From the NCBI GenBank assembly GCA_002402545.1, contig DHGA01000094.1, positions 1-53,751 on the forward strand: a stretch of DNA of 53,751 nucleotides. The letters run 5' to 3'. This stretch comes from Syntrophaceae bacterium UBA4810. Lineage in GTDB: Bacteria; Desulfobacterota; Syntrophia; Syntrophales; Smithellaceae. Each line of letters opens with the position of its first letter. Position 1 is the first letter of the stretch. The translations under genes and the position numbers were made by a program. Below are positions 16,068 to 23,838 of the stretch, one piece after another. The notes beneath the pieces are model-generated. The model had not been told where the DNA came from and searched no databases. It was given only the letters and a program-made list of their open reading frames with translations.

Positions 16068-17219
16068 ATGAAGAATATTGTATTAATATCACTAATTATA
16101 GCCTTTTTTTCGTCATCGGGACTGGCTGCCGATCTATCCGGTATTCCCGCCGCGGCTGATTTAACATCTGATAATAACAAACATGCACTGGCTATTGCTT
16201 ACAATCACGCGAATAAAAATTCCCCGGAAAATACCGTCGAGCATGCAGCACATCTTAAGAAAGCCCTGAATGAGGCTATTGTCATTCAACATGCTTCTTC
16301 AATAAGCGAAACTATTATTAAACGCATGCCGTCAGCGCAATATGATTTTTCCCGGTTAAAGACAGCAGAGTTACAACCGGAAGAAATATCTGTTTTTGAT
16401 AGAGACCCACGCTATAGAAATAATTTATATTATCTTCTTGGCAAAAAAAGAATGGAAACCGCTCTTTTCCCGCTTATATGGAATGGCATAGAGATAAAAG
16501 AAGATCTTGATAAAGCGAGATACAGTAACACTGTGGCTATAACGGGTGGAATGTCACTTTGTACAGGGGTAGTTATTGCAAAAAACGTTGTTCTTACGGC
16601 GCAGCATTGTGTTTGTAAAGACGTAAAACAATATGTTTTTGTGGGAGAAACGTGGATGGGAAACCAAAATAGAGTGCCCGTTAGACAAAGTATTATTATG
16701 AAAAGGTGTAATCGGCCGGTAACGGAAGCGGCTGATGTTGCATTATTGATATTGAGTCAAGGGCTAGATAAGAAAATAAAACCGGCAACCTTTGCTTCAA
16801 CTGAATTAATTGATGAGGCAAAGACAGTACGGATTATTGGTTTTGGACGAAACAAGGATAATGCCTATGATGAAAAAAGCTTAGTCGATATTGCAGTGGC
16901 TTCTAAAAGTTGTTCCGGCTCAGTTAAAAATGAGGACGGTGTAAATGTGCATGACACCAGCTATTATGGTTGCAGCAGAGACTTTGAATTTGTTGCCAGC
17001 GAACCGGTGCTCAAGAAGGACGCATGTCTGGGAGATAGTGGCGGCCCGGCTTTTATAAAGGATGCACAAGGCAATGAATTTTTGGCCGGTATAGTTTCCA
17101 GGCATATCGGGGCAACTGCACCCAAGCCTTGCGGTGAGGGCAGTGTCTATGTAAGAGTTGACGGCGCTGTTCGAGATTGGATCAGTAGGCGGGGTGTACA
17201 AATAGCCGTTACTCGTTGA
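16068..17219 (+). CDS. Secreted trypsin-like serine protease (S1 family)
   Basis: A 383-residue protein from ATG 16068, preceded by AGGAGG at the right distance. A signal peptide (about residues 1-21, ending GLAAD) implies export to the periplasm. A 130-residue N-terminal region of unknown role is followed by a chymotrypsin-fold domain with the full triad: His180 in TAQHC, Asp223 in ADVALLIL and Ser324 in GDSGGPAF. Cysteines near the His and Ser resemble S1 disulphides. S1 proteases of this trypsin subtype are uncommon in bacteria and are often accessory genes. The upstream lipoprotein gene may encode a partner or substrate. The protein seems complete and not decayed. Confidence 0.88.
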   Translation: MKNIVLISLIIAFFSSSGLAADLSGIPAAADLTSDNNKHALAIAYNHANKNSPENTVEHAAHLKKALNEAIVIQHASSISETIIKRMPSAQYDFSRLKTAELQPEEISVFDRDPRYRNNLYYLLGKKRMETALFPLIWNGIEIKEDLDKARYSNTVAITGGMSLCTGVVIAKNVVLTAQHCVCKDVKQYVFVGETWMGNQNRVPVRQSIIMKRCNRPVTEAADVALLILSQGLDKKIKPATFASTELIDEAKTVRIIGFGRNKDNAYDEKSLVDIAVASKSCSGSVKNEDGVNVHDTSYYGCSRDFEFVASEPVLKKDACLGDSGGPAFIKDAQGNEFLAGIVSRHIGATAPKPCGEGSVYVRVDGAVRDWISRRGVQIAVTR

Positions 17220-17574
17220 GTCACGTTTTATAAATATTGGCAATTTGCAGAAAAAAACTATTCGACATTTGTAAAAAAGCCTAAATAAGAAATAAATATT
17301 TTAATTTTTCCTTGTAGGAAGCGCAAGCACCGCAGGGATTTTATGAGATTGCTTCACTTCACTCGCAAAGATACAATAAATATTTTGCCGGGCGCTTATG
17401 TGTACGAAAGTATAGGGAAACCGGTTTTATATGTCAACGAAATTATAGGGACAATTATTGGAGATCTACTACAAAAATTAATTTCTATATTTTGACGGCG
17501 CGGACGAATTTTCGCGCTCTTGTCTTGCGGATTGAACAGGGGATCAATCCCTACGTATCATTGTGATTATTCCC
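17220..17574. repeat. Gene-free right border of the island with three repeat scraps
   Basis: No gene is visible. It contains (1) at 17345-17370 a GAGATTGCTTC..CTCGCAAAG element like the widespread intergenic repeat that reads TTGCGAG..GAAGCAATCTC on the other strand; (2) at 17407-17447 the second copy of the RM promoter; (3) at 17494-17554 a degenerate copy of the composite palindromic repeat found at 7135-7414, including GGGGATCAATCCCTAC at 17539-17554. The coincidence of repeats here and at 7.1-7.4 kb marks the likely ends of the island. Confidence 0.7.
17407..17447 (-). promoter_or_regulatory. Second copy of the RM-gene promoter (orphan)
   Basis: Matches 13716-13756 at 38 of 41 positions in the same orientation. 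TTGACA (17432-17437), a 17-base spacer and TATACT (17409-17414) are all preserved, as is the spacer palindrome AAACCGGTTT (17418-17427). It points towards the end of the convergent protease gene and has no gene of its own, so it could make an antisense transcript or be a relic of an earlier RM gene start. Confidence 0.7.
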
Positions 17575-17955
17575 TTAAGAAAGTATCGCCTTAAATTTCA
17601 CCGGATCAGTTGCATATAATACGGCTCTTTCCAAGGCGGCCTCGCGGTATTCATGCACCTTGATATAGTCGGGATTGTTGGCCATTTTAAGAAATGCCTT
17701 GCGCGACGGATACTGAACAAGCATCAGGATATCCCAGTCTTCTGTTCCCTGGAGCAGTTCTTTTGCTTTTCCAAAATACAAAACTTTGGCGCCGACGCCT
17801 TCGACAAATGGCCCCGATTCCTTGATGTATCGAAAATACGCTTCCCGCCCGCCTTCCTTTTTAAACTTCAGCAGATTAAGCATGACAAACGGTTCTTCGT
17901 TGGGGTTATGCGCCAATTCTTTAAATTGATCCTCGTTGTTTTTGATGCCGGACAT
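17575..17955 (-). CDS. DUF1330-like (dimeric alpha/beta barrel) protein
   Basis: A 126-residue protein with the pattern of the DUF1330/ferredoxin-like barrel family: PFVMLNLLKFK near the N-terminus, GREAYFRYIKE, VLYFGKAKELL, and WDILMLVQYPSRKAFLKM with HEYREAALERAVLYA at the end. Family members are small cytosolic proteins without settled function; some act on or bind small aromatic or aldehyde compounds. A GAGGAG site precedes the ATG. It follows the alpha/beta hydrolase gene after 38 bases in the same direction, so the two probably form an operon behind the palindromic operator at 18888. Confidence 0.75.
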   Translation of the reverse strand: MSGIKNNEDQFKELAHNPNEEPFVMLNLLKFKKEGGREAYFRYIKESGPFVEGVGAKVLYFGKAKELLQGTEDWDILMLVQYPSRKAFLKMANNPDYIKVHEYREAALERAVLYATDPVKFKAILS

Positions 17956-17993
17956 ATTTATAACTCCTCAAAGCTGATTAATGGTTTTTGCGC

Positions 17994-18866
17994 TTATTTG
18001 TCGCGGAAAAATTCGTTTAATAAAGCCGCTACTTCACGCGGTTTTTCTTCCTGAATAAAGTGCCCCGCCTTAAGTCTTTCAATTTTTATCGACTCAAAAC
18101 AATCTTCCAGATGATTCAGATTTTCTTTGACGATGACGATTTCTTCCTCGCCGTAGATATAGAGCGCGGGTACGGTGAATTTTTTACCTGCCAATTCCGC
18201 CCAGTGCGGAGTGTCCAGGCGCATGGCGCGATAATAAGAAGCACCGGTGGCCGGCGTGTTTTCGATTTTGTAACAGCGCACATATTCCGCGATAGCCTCG
18301 CTGGGAATTGTGCCGTCTTTGCCTTTTTTGCCGAAGAAGTAACGGATCCAGACATCTTCATTGTCTTTGATCATGGCCTCGGCCAGCCCCGGCTGCTGCT
18401 GGAAATACTGATACCACATCGGCATAAATCTCATGGCGATCAGGGCTTTTTGCGCGTCTTTTTCTCCTTTGGCGTTGGTGATGACCGGAATGTTCATCAA
18501 CGCCAGTTTCTTTACGCGCTGCGGGATAAGCAGCATCAATTCCTGCGCCACAATGCCGCCCCAGTCATGTCCGACCAGAAAAAAAGTATCAATGCCCAAA
18601 GCATCGATGATTTCAATCATGTCTTTGGCCAGTTCCAGTTTCTGATAAGCCTTAACATCCAGCGTGCGCTCGCTTTCTCCCAGGCCGCGTAAATCCGGCG
18701 CGATAATGCGCAAAGATTTATCAATATACGGTTCAATTGCTTCCCAGCAATAAGAGCTTTCCGGCCAGCCGTGGAACATAACCATTGGGAAACCTTCTTT
18801 CGTGCCCATGTCGCGGACGTTAAAAGTTCCTCTGCTTACTGTTATTTTGCCTGTTTTCATTGTCAT
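17994..18866 (-). CDS. Alpha/beta hydrolase, epoxide hydrolase-like
   Basis: A 290-residue alpha/beta hydrolase. Visible elements are the oxyanion loop FHGWPESSY (about residues 30-38), the nucleophile elbow VGHDWGG with Asp as nucleophile (about 108), a helical cap rich in tryptophan and tyrosine, and the final catalytic His in KAGHFIQEEKP. Aspartate as nucleophile and the HGWPES motif point to epoxide hydrolase or haloalkane dehalogenase rather than a serine esterase. The natural substrate is unknown. A GAGGAG ribosome site lies eight bases before the ATG. It is transcribed with the DUF1330 gene, divergently from a nitronate monooxygenase gene. Confidence 0.85.
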   Translation of the reverse strand: MTMKTGKITVSRGTFNVRDMGTKEGFPMVMFHGWPESSYCWEAIEPYIDKSLRIIAPDLRGLGESERTLDVKAYQKLELAKDMIEIIDALGIDTFFLVGHDWGGIVAQELMLLIPQRVKKLALMNIPVITNAKGEKDAQKALIAMRFMPMWYQYFQQQPGLAEAMIKDNEDVWIRYFFGKKGKDGTIPSEAIAEYVRCYKIENTPATGASYYRAMRLDTPHWAELAGKKFTVPALYIYGEEEIVIVKENLNHLEDCFESIKIERLKAGHFIQEEKPREVAALLNEFFRDK

Positions 18867-18887
18867 AATGCATTCTCCTCAATATTG

Positions 18888-19008
18888 GTTGCAACACCTG
18901 TTGTAACTAGTAAGCTGAGCATGTTCTGTCAAGAATTATTTACCTGCGGCTCAAATATTACTTGACAAAAACATAGCTTATCAATTAATTGCTACAACGT
19001 CCGTTGTA
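18888..19008. promoter_or_regulatory. Divergent regulatory region with two TetR-type palindromes
   Basis: Two related palindromes lie in the 205-base divergent region. GTTGCAACACCTGTTGTAAC at 18888-18907 sits 22 bases before the hydrolase start; TACAACGTCCGTTGTA at 18993-19008 is a perfect 7-2-7 palindrome 64 bases before the nitronate monooxygenase start. Both share the ACAAC/GTTGT half-site, so one dimeric repressor probably controls both directions; the TetR gene at 20276 is the nearest candidate. A TTGACA at 18962-18967 is a possible -35 for the plus strand. Confidence 0.65.
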
Positions 19009-19071
19009 TAAAATCGCGTTAATCAATACCCCGTGAGTTTGTCGCGGCAATAAATTTAAGGAGATAGTGGT

Positions 19072-20184
19072 ATGATCAAGTCAAGACTCTGTGAAATGGT
19101 GGGCATCAAATATCCCATCATTCAGGCGGGCATGGGCCCGTTTTCCAACAACAATCTGGGAGTGGCGGCGGCCAACGCGGGCGCGCTGGGGCTTCTTTCC
19201 ACCAGCGGCTTGGCCGATAAAGAAGGCCAGCCTTTCGTTTACGACGCCTGGATCAAAACCGCCGAAGCGGATCCCAACGATGACATGGCCACCGCCATGG
19301 AAAAGGTTCTGAAGCGCACTTATCGCCTGACCAAAGATAAAGGCGGCGTGTTCGGCATTAACGTGATGGTAGCGGCGGAAATGGTGCCGCAGGCGAAAAT
19401 TATCATCGAAACGGCGATTCGCGTGCGGGAAGAAAATCCGGACATGAAAAAACATTTTAAAGTTATTTTTACCTCGGCGGGTGATCCGGTGCCCTGGCGT
19501 GACACGATTAAAAACGCCGGATTCACCTGGATGCATGTTGTGCCATCGGTGAAAGGCGCGCAGCGCTGCAAGAAAGCGGGCGTTGATGTTATTGTCGCCT
19601 CCGGCCATGAAGGCGGATTTCATACATCCTGGGAGCCGGTACATTCGATGATTCTGCTGCCCGCGGTGGTGGAGGCGGTATCGGACGATAAAACTCTGGT
19701 GTGCGGCGCGGGCGGTTTCTGTGACGGTAAGACACTGGCCGCCGCTTTGGTTCTGGGCGCCGATGGCGCGCAGATGGGCACGCGATTTTTAGCCACGCAG
19801 GAAAGCGATTTTCATCAGATATGGAAAGAGGCGGTGGTGGAGGCAGGGGATCGCGGCACTTTAGTTGCTCGCGGATTTGTCGGCCCCGCGCGTTGGGTTA
19901 AAAACAAACGCAGTGAAGAGCATGCCGTAAACACTTTGAAAAAATCCCCCGGCGTTTTTCTGGGAACGCCCGATGATTATTCCACGCTGGATATGGCGCT
20001 GATTAATTACGAAATCGAATCCATCAAGGCCGTTTATGACGGCAACAAGGAAAAAGGAATGATGGCCGCGGGTGAGTGCGCGCAGCGCATCAACGATATG
20101 CCCAAAGTGGCGGACATGGTGCAGGGTATCGTAAAAGAGGCGGAAAGTATTCTGCAGGGTGTTCAGAAAAAGTATCTTGCATAA
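19072..20184 (+). CDS. Nitronate monooxygenase family flavoprotein
   Basis: A 370-residue FMN-dependent TIM-barrel enzyme of the nitronate monooxygenase (2-nitropropane dioxygenase) family. Marks are YPIIQAGMGPFSN at the N-terminus, GVFGINVMVA, VIVASGHEGGFH with the family histidine (about residue 179), and the phosphate-binding AALVLGADGAQMGTRFLAT. Such enzymes oxidise alkyl nitronates; some relatives act as enoyl reductases in fatty acid synthesis (FabK), but gene context does not suggest that here. A TAAGGAGA site precedes the ATG. A stem-loop terminator follows, and the gene is probably regulated through the palindrome at 18993. Confidence 0.88.
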   Translation: MIKSRLCEMVGIKYPIIQAGMGPFSNNNLGVAAANAGALGLLSTSGLADKEGQPFVYDAWIKTAEADPNDDMATAMEKVLKRTYRLTKDKGGVFGINVMVAAEMVPQAKIIIETAIRVREENPDMKKHFKVIFTSAGDPVPWRDTIKNAGFTWMHVVPSVKGAQRCKKAGVDVIVASGHEGGFHTSWEPVHSMILLPAVVEAVSDDKTLVCGAGGFCDGKTLAAALVLGADGAQMGTRFLATQESDFHQIWKEAVVEAGDRGTLVARGFVGPARWVKNKRSEEHAVNTLKKSPGVFLGTPDDYSTLDMALINYEIESIKAVYDGNKEKGMMAAGECAQRINDMPKVADMVQGIVKEAESILQGVQKKYLA

Positions 20185-20222
20185 AAGATCCTCCCTGGTT
20201 GCGCCGATAAAGCGCAATTATC

Positions 20223-20254
20223 AAAAAAAGCCGGAAGCGATTCCGGCTTTTTTT
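20223..20254. terminator. Bidirectional rho-independent terminator
   Basis: A 14-base perfect stem (AAAAAAAGCCGGAA at 20223-20236 paired with TTCCGGCTTTTTTT at 20241-20254) with loop GCGA. The A and T tracts make it work in both directions, between the convergent nitronate monooxygenase and TetR genes. Confidence 0.92.
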
Positions 20255-20275
20255 ATTTTCCGTAGTCAGCGGAAA

Positions 20276-20908
20276 CTATTTTGTGACCATCTTCATGATG
20301 CTTTTTTCCATCAAACCGGCCAGTTCTTTTTTGGTGTATTTTTTCATATTCCATTTACGCAGGGGATACAGTGAAAGCTCGTAGGCGATTAAGTTTGCCG
20401 TAAGTGAAGTGTCTTCCACCTGAAAGACTTTTCGCGCCTTGCCTTTTTTTAGAATTTCTTCTATCTGCGAGACGACCAGACTTTCTTTTTTCAGAATATC
20501 TTTAAGCAGGCGCTTAGGCAGTGATTTGGATTCCCGGTAAAGCAGCAGGATTTCATTATCATAGCTGTAGCCTGAATTGATTAGTCCGTGAATAACCGCT
20601 TTTAGCTGTTCGATGGGGTTGTCGGTGCTCATTATCGCTTTCTTCTCGAAGAGTTCCAGCTCCGGACGGTGCAGCATATTAAATACGAGAAAAAGAATTT
20701 CTTCTTTGTTTTTGATGAAATAATACAGATTGCTGATGTCGATACCCGTGGCGCGGGAAATATCGCGCATGGAAGTCTGCGCGTAGCCTTTTTTCATGAA
20801 AAGCTTAGTGGCTTTGCTGATGATTTGCCTCTGTCTTTTCTGAAACAGATTTTTACAATTCTTTGGCTTGGGCTCTTTTTTCGGCCGCGCATTTTTCTTT
20901 GCAGGCAT
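20276..20908 (-). CDS. TetR family transcriptional regulator
   Basis: A 210-residue protein with a basic, lysine/proline-rich N-terminal extension of about 25 residues, then a TetR DNA-binding domain: RQIISKATKLFMKKGYAQTS and the helix-turn-helix MRDISRATGIDISNLYYFIK (about residues 48-67). The C-terminal helical domain would bind a ligand; its class (fatty acyl-CoA regulator type is one possibility) is not determined. It converges with the nitronate monooxygenase gene across the terminator. The paired palindromes at 18888 and 18993 are likely operators. Confidence 0.9.
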   Translation of the reverse strand: MPAKKNARPKKEPKPKNCKNLFQKRQRQIISKATKLFMKKGYAQTSMRDISRATGIDISNLYYFIKNKEEILFLVFNMLHRPELELFEKKAIMSTDNPIEQLKAVIHGLINSGYSYDNEILLLYRESKSLPKRLLKDILKKESLVVSQIEEILKKGKARKVFQVEDTSLTANLIAYELSLYPLRKWNMKKYTKKELAGLMEKSIMKMVTK

Positions 20909-21020
20909 GGAGGTGTCGCAATCCCTTCCTTGATTTGGACGTTAATTTCTTGATTTATAAGTCAGATTTTACGGTAAAACAAGCAAAAATTCTAGGGAAA
21001 AAAAATGGCCGGGCTGCAGC

Positions 21021-22577
21021 TTATGTGGCAAAGGATAATTTTTCCGGGTCATAGATTTTTCCATCCTTAATAACTAAAGAGGGCCGGCGGCAGGCCTCGA
21101 TTTTTTTCAGTGGATTTTCTTTAAGGATGACCATGTCGGCGATTTTTCCGGTATCAACCGTGCCGATTTTATCCACCATCCCGATAATTTTTGCGTTGTT
21201 GAATGTGGCGCAGCGCAAAACTTCCGCGTTGGAAAAACCGATGCGCCCCAGCATTTCCATTTCCCGCCAGAGCGTGCCGTGATAAGTGAGTGGCACGCCC
21301 GCGTCTGTGCCGCAGCCGATGACAATTCCCGCGTCTTTCATCGCCAGCAAATTTGCGGGGCCGGTCAGCATAATGTTGAAATAAAATTCGGGATTAGCCA
21401 TGTATTTTTTGTTTTTATACAGATTTTCACAGCCGTATTTTTTGTAGTTTGCCAGATGCGCGAGATTGGCTTTGTGAATTGACAGTTCCGTAAATTCCGT
21501 GAGATTGGAATCTATATATTTGCGCCGCTCGGTTATTCCCTGCTCGATAAAATCCGTGCGGAATTTTTTAGGAAGTTCATCGTAGGCCTCCGGCGCGGCA
21601 ATCATCTGAACAACACTCATCGTCGGGACGGTGAAGATTTTCTTGCGAGCCATCGTTTCTATTTCTTCCGGCGTCAGTAATTCGTTGATGGAATGCTCAA
21701 CGGAATCCAGCCCGAACTGCAGCGCGCGGCCAAAACCGAATTTGGTATGAATATGCCCTGCCGTGGCCAGATTGTTTTTTTGCGCGAAAGCAAAAATTAT
21801 TTTCAGATGTTCATCGCTATAGGCGGGTATGTTTCCTTTGCCGCATAAAACAGATATTTTATCCATCGTGAGCTTGATAAAAGATGCGCCGCCCGCTGAG
21901 TTTAGCCGCATTTTTTCTTTGAGTTCTTCCGTGTCTTTGAACCACATATTTGAATGGCCGGTAAAAGCCATAAGCAAACCGGCCAGGATGCTCATTTCAC
22001 CGGGATCAAGATCCGGGTGGCCGCCGTTAATGTTGGTAAAAGAATTACAGTAAATAACGCGCGGCCCGATAAGTTCTCCTTTCTGAATCAGCGCCAGATT
22101 ATCGTGCAAGGTTTTTGGCAGCGCACCCATATCACGGATGGTGGTAACTCCTTGTCTTATCTGCTGGATGTAATTTCTTTTCAGCTGATTGATCACAGCC
22201 CAAAGGACGCCGGCATTGAGCGCCGACGCGCCGGGCATGGTTATGTGGCAGTGCGCGTCGATCAGGCCGGGCAGAACATACTGATTTTTTAAATCCAGCA
22301 CGACATCGCCTTCGCGCGCGTCAGGCACCCATGAGGAAACAGAGCGAATGATCCCGTCGCGCACAGCGATGGTCTGGTTACTGAAAATGAGACCCCGTAC
22401 AACATCGATAACTTCCGCATTGGTCAGATAAAGCGTTTTTCCCGCCGGCGCGCCGGTCGGCTTATATTGGGGAATGGAGGTAAAACCGGTTAGATTAGGT
22501 AAAGACAAAAGCGCGGCGGATAAAGCGGCCTTTTGCAACAATTCTCTGCGGGTAAGATTAAAAGTATTTTTATTCAT
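21021..22577 (-). CDS. Tat-exported amidohydrolase family protein
   Basis: A 518-residue metal-dependent hydrolase. The N-terminus has a twin-arginine signal (LTRRELLQKAALSAALL), so the folded enzyme is probably exported to the periplasm. The amidohydrolase core shows the first metal site GLIDAHCHITMPG (about residue 108), a later AGHIHTKFG and VEHSINEL, and the final metal aspartate in GCGTDAGVPLTYHG. The C-terminal KIADMVILKENPL strand is typical of imidazolonepropionase-, dipeptidase- and prolidase-like members. The exact substrate is not evident. A lone gene, flanked by the TetR gene and a divergent methyltransferase. Confidence 0.87.
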   Translation of the reverse strand: MNKNTFNLTRRELLQKAALSAALLSLPNLTGFTSIPQYKPTGAPAGKTLYLTNAEVIDVVRGLIFSNQTIAVRDGIIRSVSSWVPDAREGDVVLDLKNQYVLPGLIDAHCHITMPGASALNAGVLWAVINQLKRNYIQQIRQGVTTIRDMGALPKTLHDNLALIQKGELIGPRVIYCNSFTNINGGHPDLDPGEMSILAGLLMAFTGHSNMWFKDTEELKEKMRLNSAGGASFIKLTMDKISVLCGKGNIPAYSDEHLKIIFAFAQKNNLATAGHIHTKFGFGRALQFGLDSVEHSINELLTPEEIETMARKKIFTVPTMSVVQMIAAPEAYDELPKKFRTDFIEQGITERRKYIDSNLTEFTELSIHKANLAHLANYKKYGCENLYKNKKYMANPEFYFNIMLTGPANLLAMKDAGIVIGCGTDAGVPLTYHGTLWREMEMLGRIGFSNAEVLRCATFNNAKIIGMVDKIGTVDTGKIADMVILKENPLKKIEACRRPSLVIKDGKIYDPEKLSFAT

Positions 22578-22692
22578 AAACCTGCTGCCGGCATTGAATT
22601 TATCTTAAACTTCCCGCTGATGCAATATTTATATATTGAGGGTCTTCACAAATAATGATAGGCAGCGGACAAATTCGATTTAAGGATAAAAA

Positions 22693-23307
22693 ATGCCCAA
22701 AACCCTTCGCGAAGTTTATAACGGCTTTGCCGCGACTTATGAACAAAACCGCGGCCTTTTTGATATGACCGAGGTGCTCGATCATTTTTATAACGCGCTT
22801 TTGATCAAAAAAGGTGTTTTGCTTGATCTGGGCTGCGGGGCGGGCGAGCCTTTCGCGCGTTTTTTTGCGGATAAGGGCTGGCAGGTTACTGGCGTGGATT
22901 TTTCCGAAAAGATGCTCACGATGGCGGCGAAATATGTTCCCGAGATGCAAACTTTCTGCAAGGATATGCGCGATGTCGATTTTGCGCCCCAGAGTTTTGA
23001 CGCGATCACGGCCGTCTACAGCCTGTTTCACGTGCCGAAAACAGATCACCAAAGTTTATTTGAAAAAATGCATCGCTGGCTAAATCCTAAGGGCTGTCTG
23101 CTTTTCACCTACGCTACCAAAGAATACACAGGCAGTGATGAATTTGACGGCTATAAGGAATTTATGGGAGAAAAGTTATACTACAGCCACAAAACCCCGA
23201 AAGATTTGTATAAAGATTTAATCAATGCGGGGTTCAAAATATTATCCGCCGATTACCGCGCCATCGGCGGTGAAACATTCCTTTGGGTTACGGTGAGGCC
23301 CGATTGA
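22693..23307 (+). CDS. Class I SAM-dependent methyltransferase
   Basis: A 204-residue methyltransferase with motif I LLDLGCGAGEPFARF (about residues 39-53), motif II TGVDFSEKML, motif III KDMRDVDF and post-motif FDAITAVYSLFHVPK. It belongs to the broad UbiE/methyltransferase-11 group, and the substrate cannot be inferred. An AAGGA site precedes the ATG. It is divergent from the amidohydrolase gene, with 115 bases between them, and no operon partner follows within 500 bases. Confidence 0.88.
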   Translation: MPKTLREVYNGFAATYEQNRGLFDMTEVLDHFYNALLIKKGVLLDLGCGAGEPFARFFADKGWQVTGVDFSEKMLTMAAKYVPEMQTFCKDMRDVDFAPQSFDAITAVYSLFHVPKTDHQSLFEKMHRWLNPKGCLLFTYATKEYTGSDEFDGYKEFMGEKLYYSHKTPKDLYKDLINAGFKILSADYRAIGGETFLWVTVRPD

Positions 23308-23838
23308 TTAATAGAAATATTTTTACCGAGCTGATTGTTTGTTTCACCTACCTATACGTAACATAATCAGTATTTGCTATTGATAGAATTGATGATTACG
23401 GATTGAAAGAGAGCGGGAACAGTTTGAACCTGCTTTACCAATCCAATTTATTAATAACCCGGTTTTTATGCTGCTATTTCTTTACTTATCTTGTATTGGG
23501 TAAGCTCTGTATAAAACTCACTTGTGTAAGAATTGTGCCTTGTCTCGGAATTGGCATAACATTAACATTGAATTTTGCAACGATTTAATATATTAAATAA
23601 GAAACATTCTTGTGATATTTTTCGTTCCACCATATTTTTAATTTTTCTTTTTTCTATATGTTCCGGCTTTAAGTTTTTGTTTCCAAAACGCAAACAGTTG
23701 CTGATAGTTTTTGATTCGGCAGTAAATTTATATTGTCTTTATAATACATATTAACGAACCAAGCAAAGAAAGCGCATCTGGCAAATGAACAATAACCAGC
23801 TATAGAATGTTTCCCATCCATTTAGGAGATCCGAAAAA
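23308..23838 (+). other. Intergenic region before the glucan synthase gene
   Basis: These 531 AT-rich bases hold no convincing gene; a 61-codon frame at 23403-23588 has no ribosome site and no recognisable content. TATAAT at 23740-23745 is a possible -10 for the glucan synthase gene, but no good -35 sits at the right distance. A GGAGA ribosome site precedes the GTG start at 23839. Confidence 0.5.

Noticed and set aside
19081..19644. 187-codon frame antisense to the nitronate monooxygenase gene
   Set aside because: Shadow of a GC-rich coding region; the plus-strand frame has all family motifs.
23403..23588. 61-codon frame before the glucan synthase gene
   Set aside because: No ribosome site, AT-rich random-looking composition and no recognisable domain.
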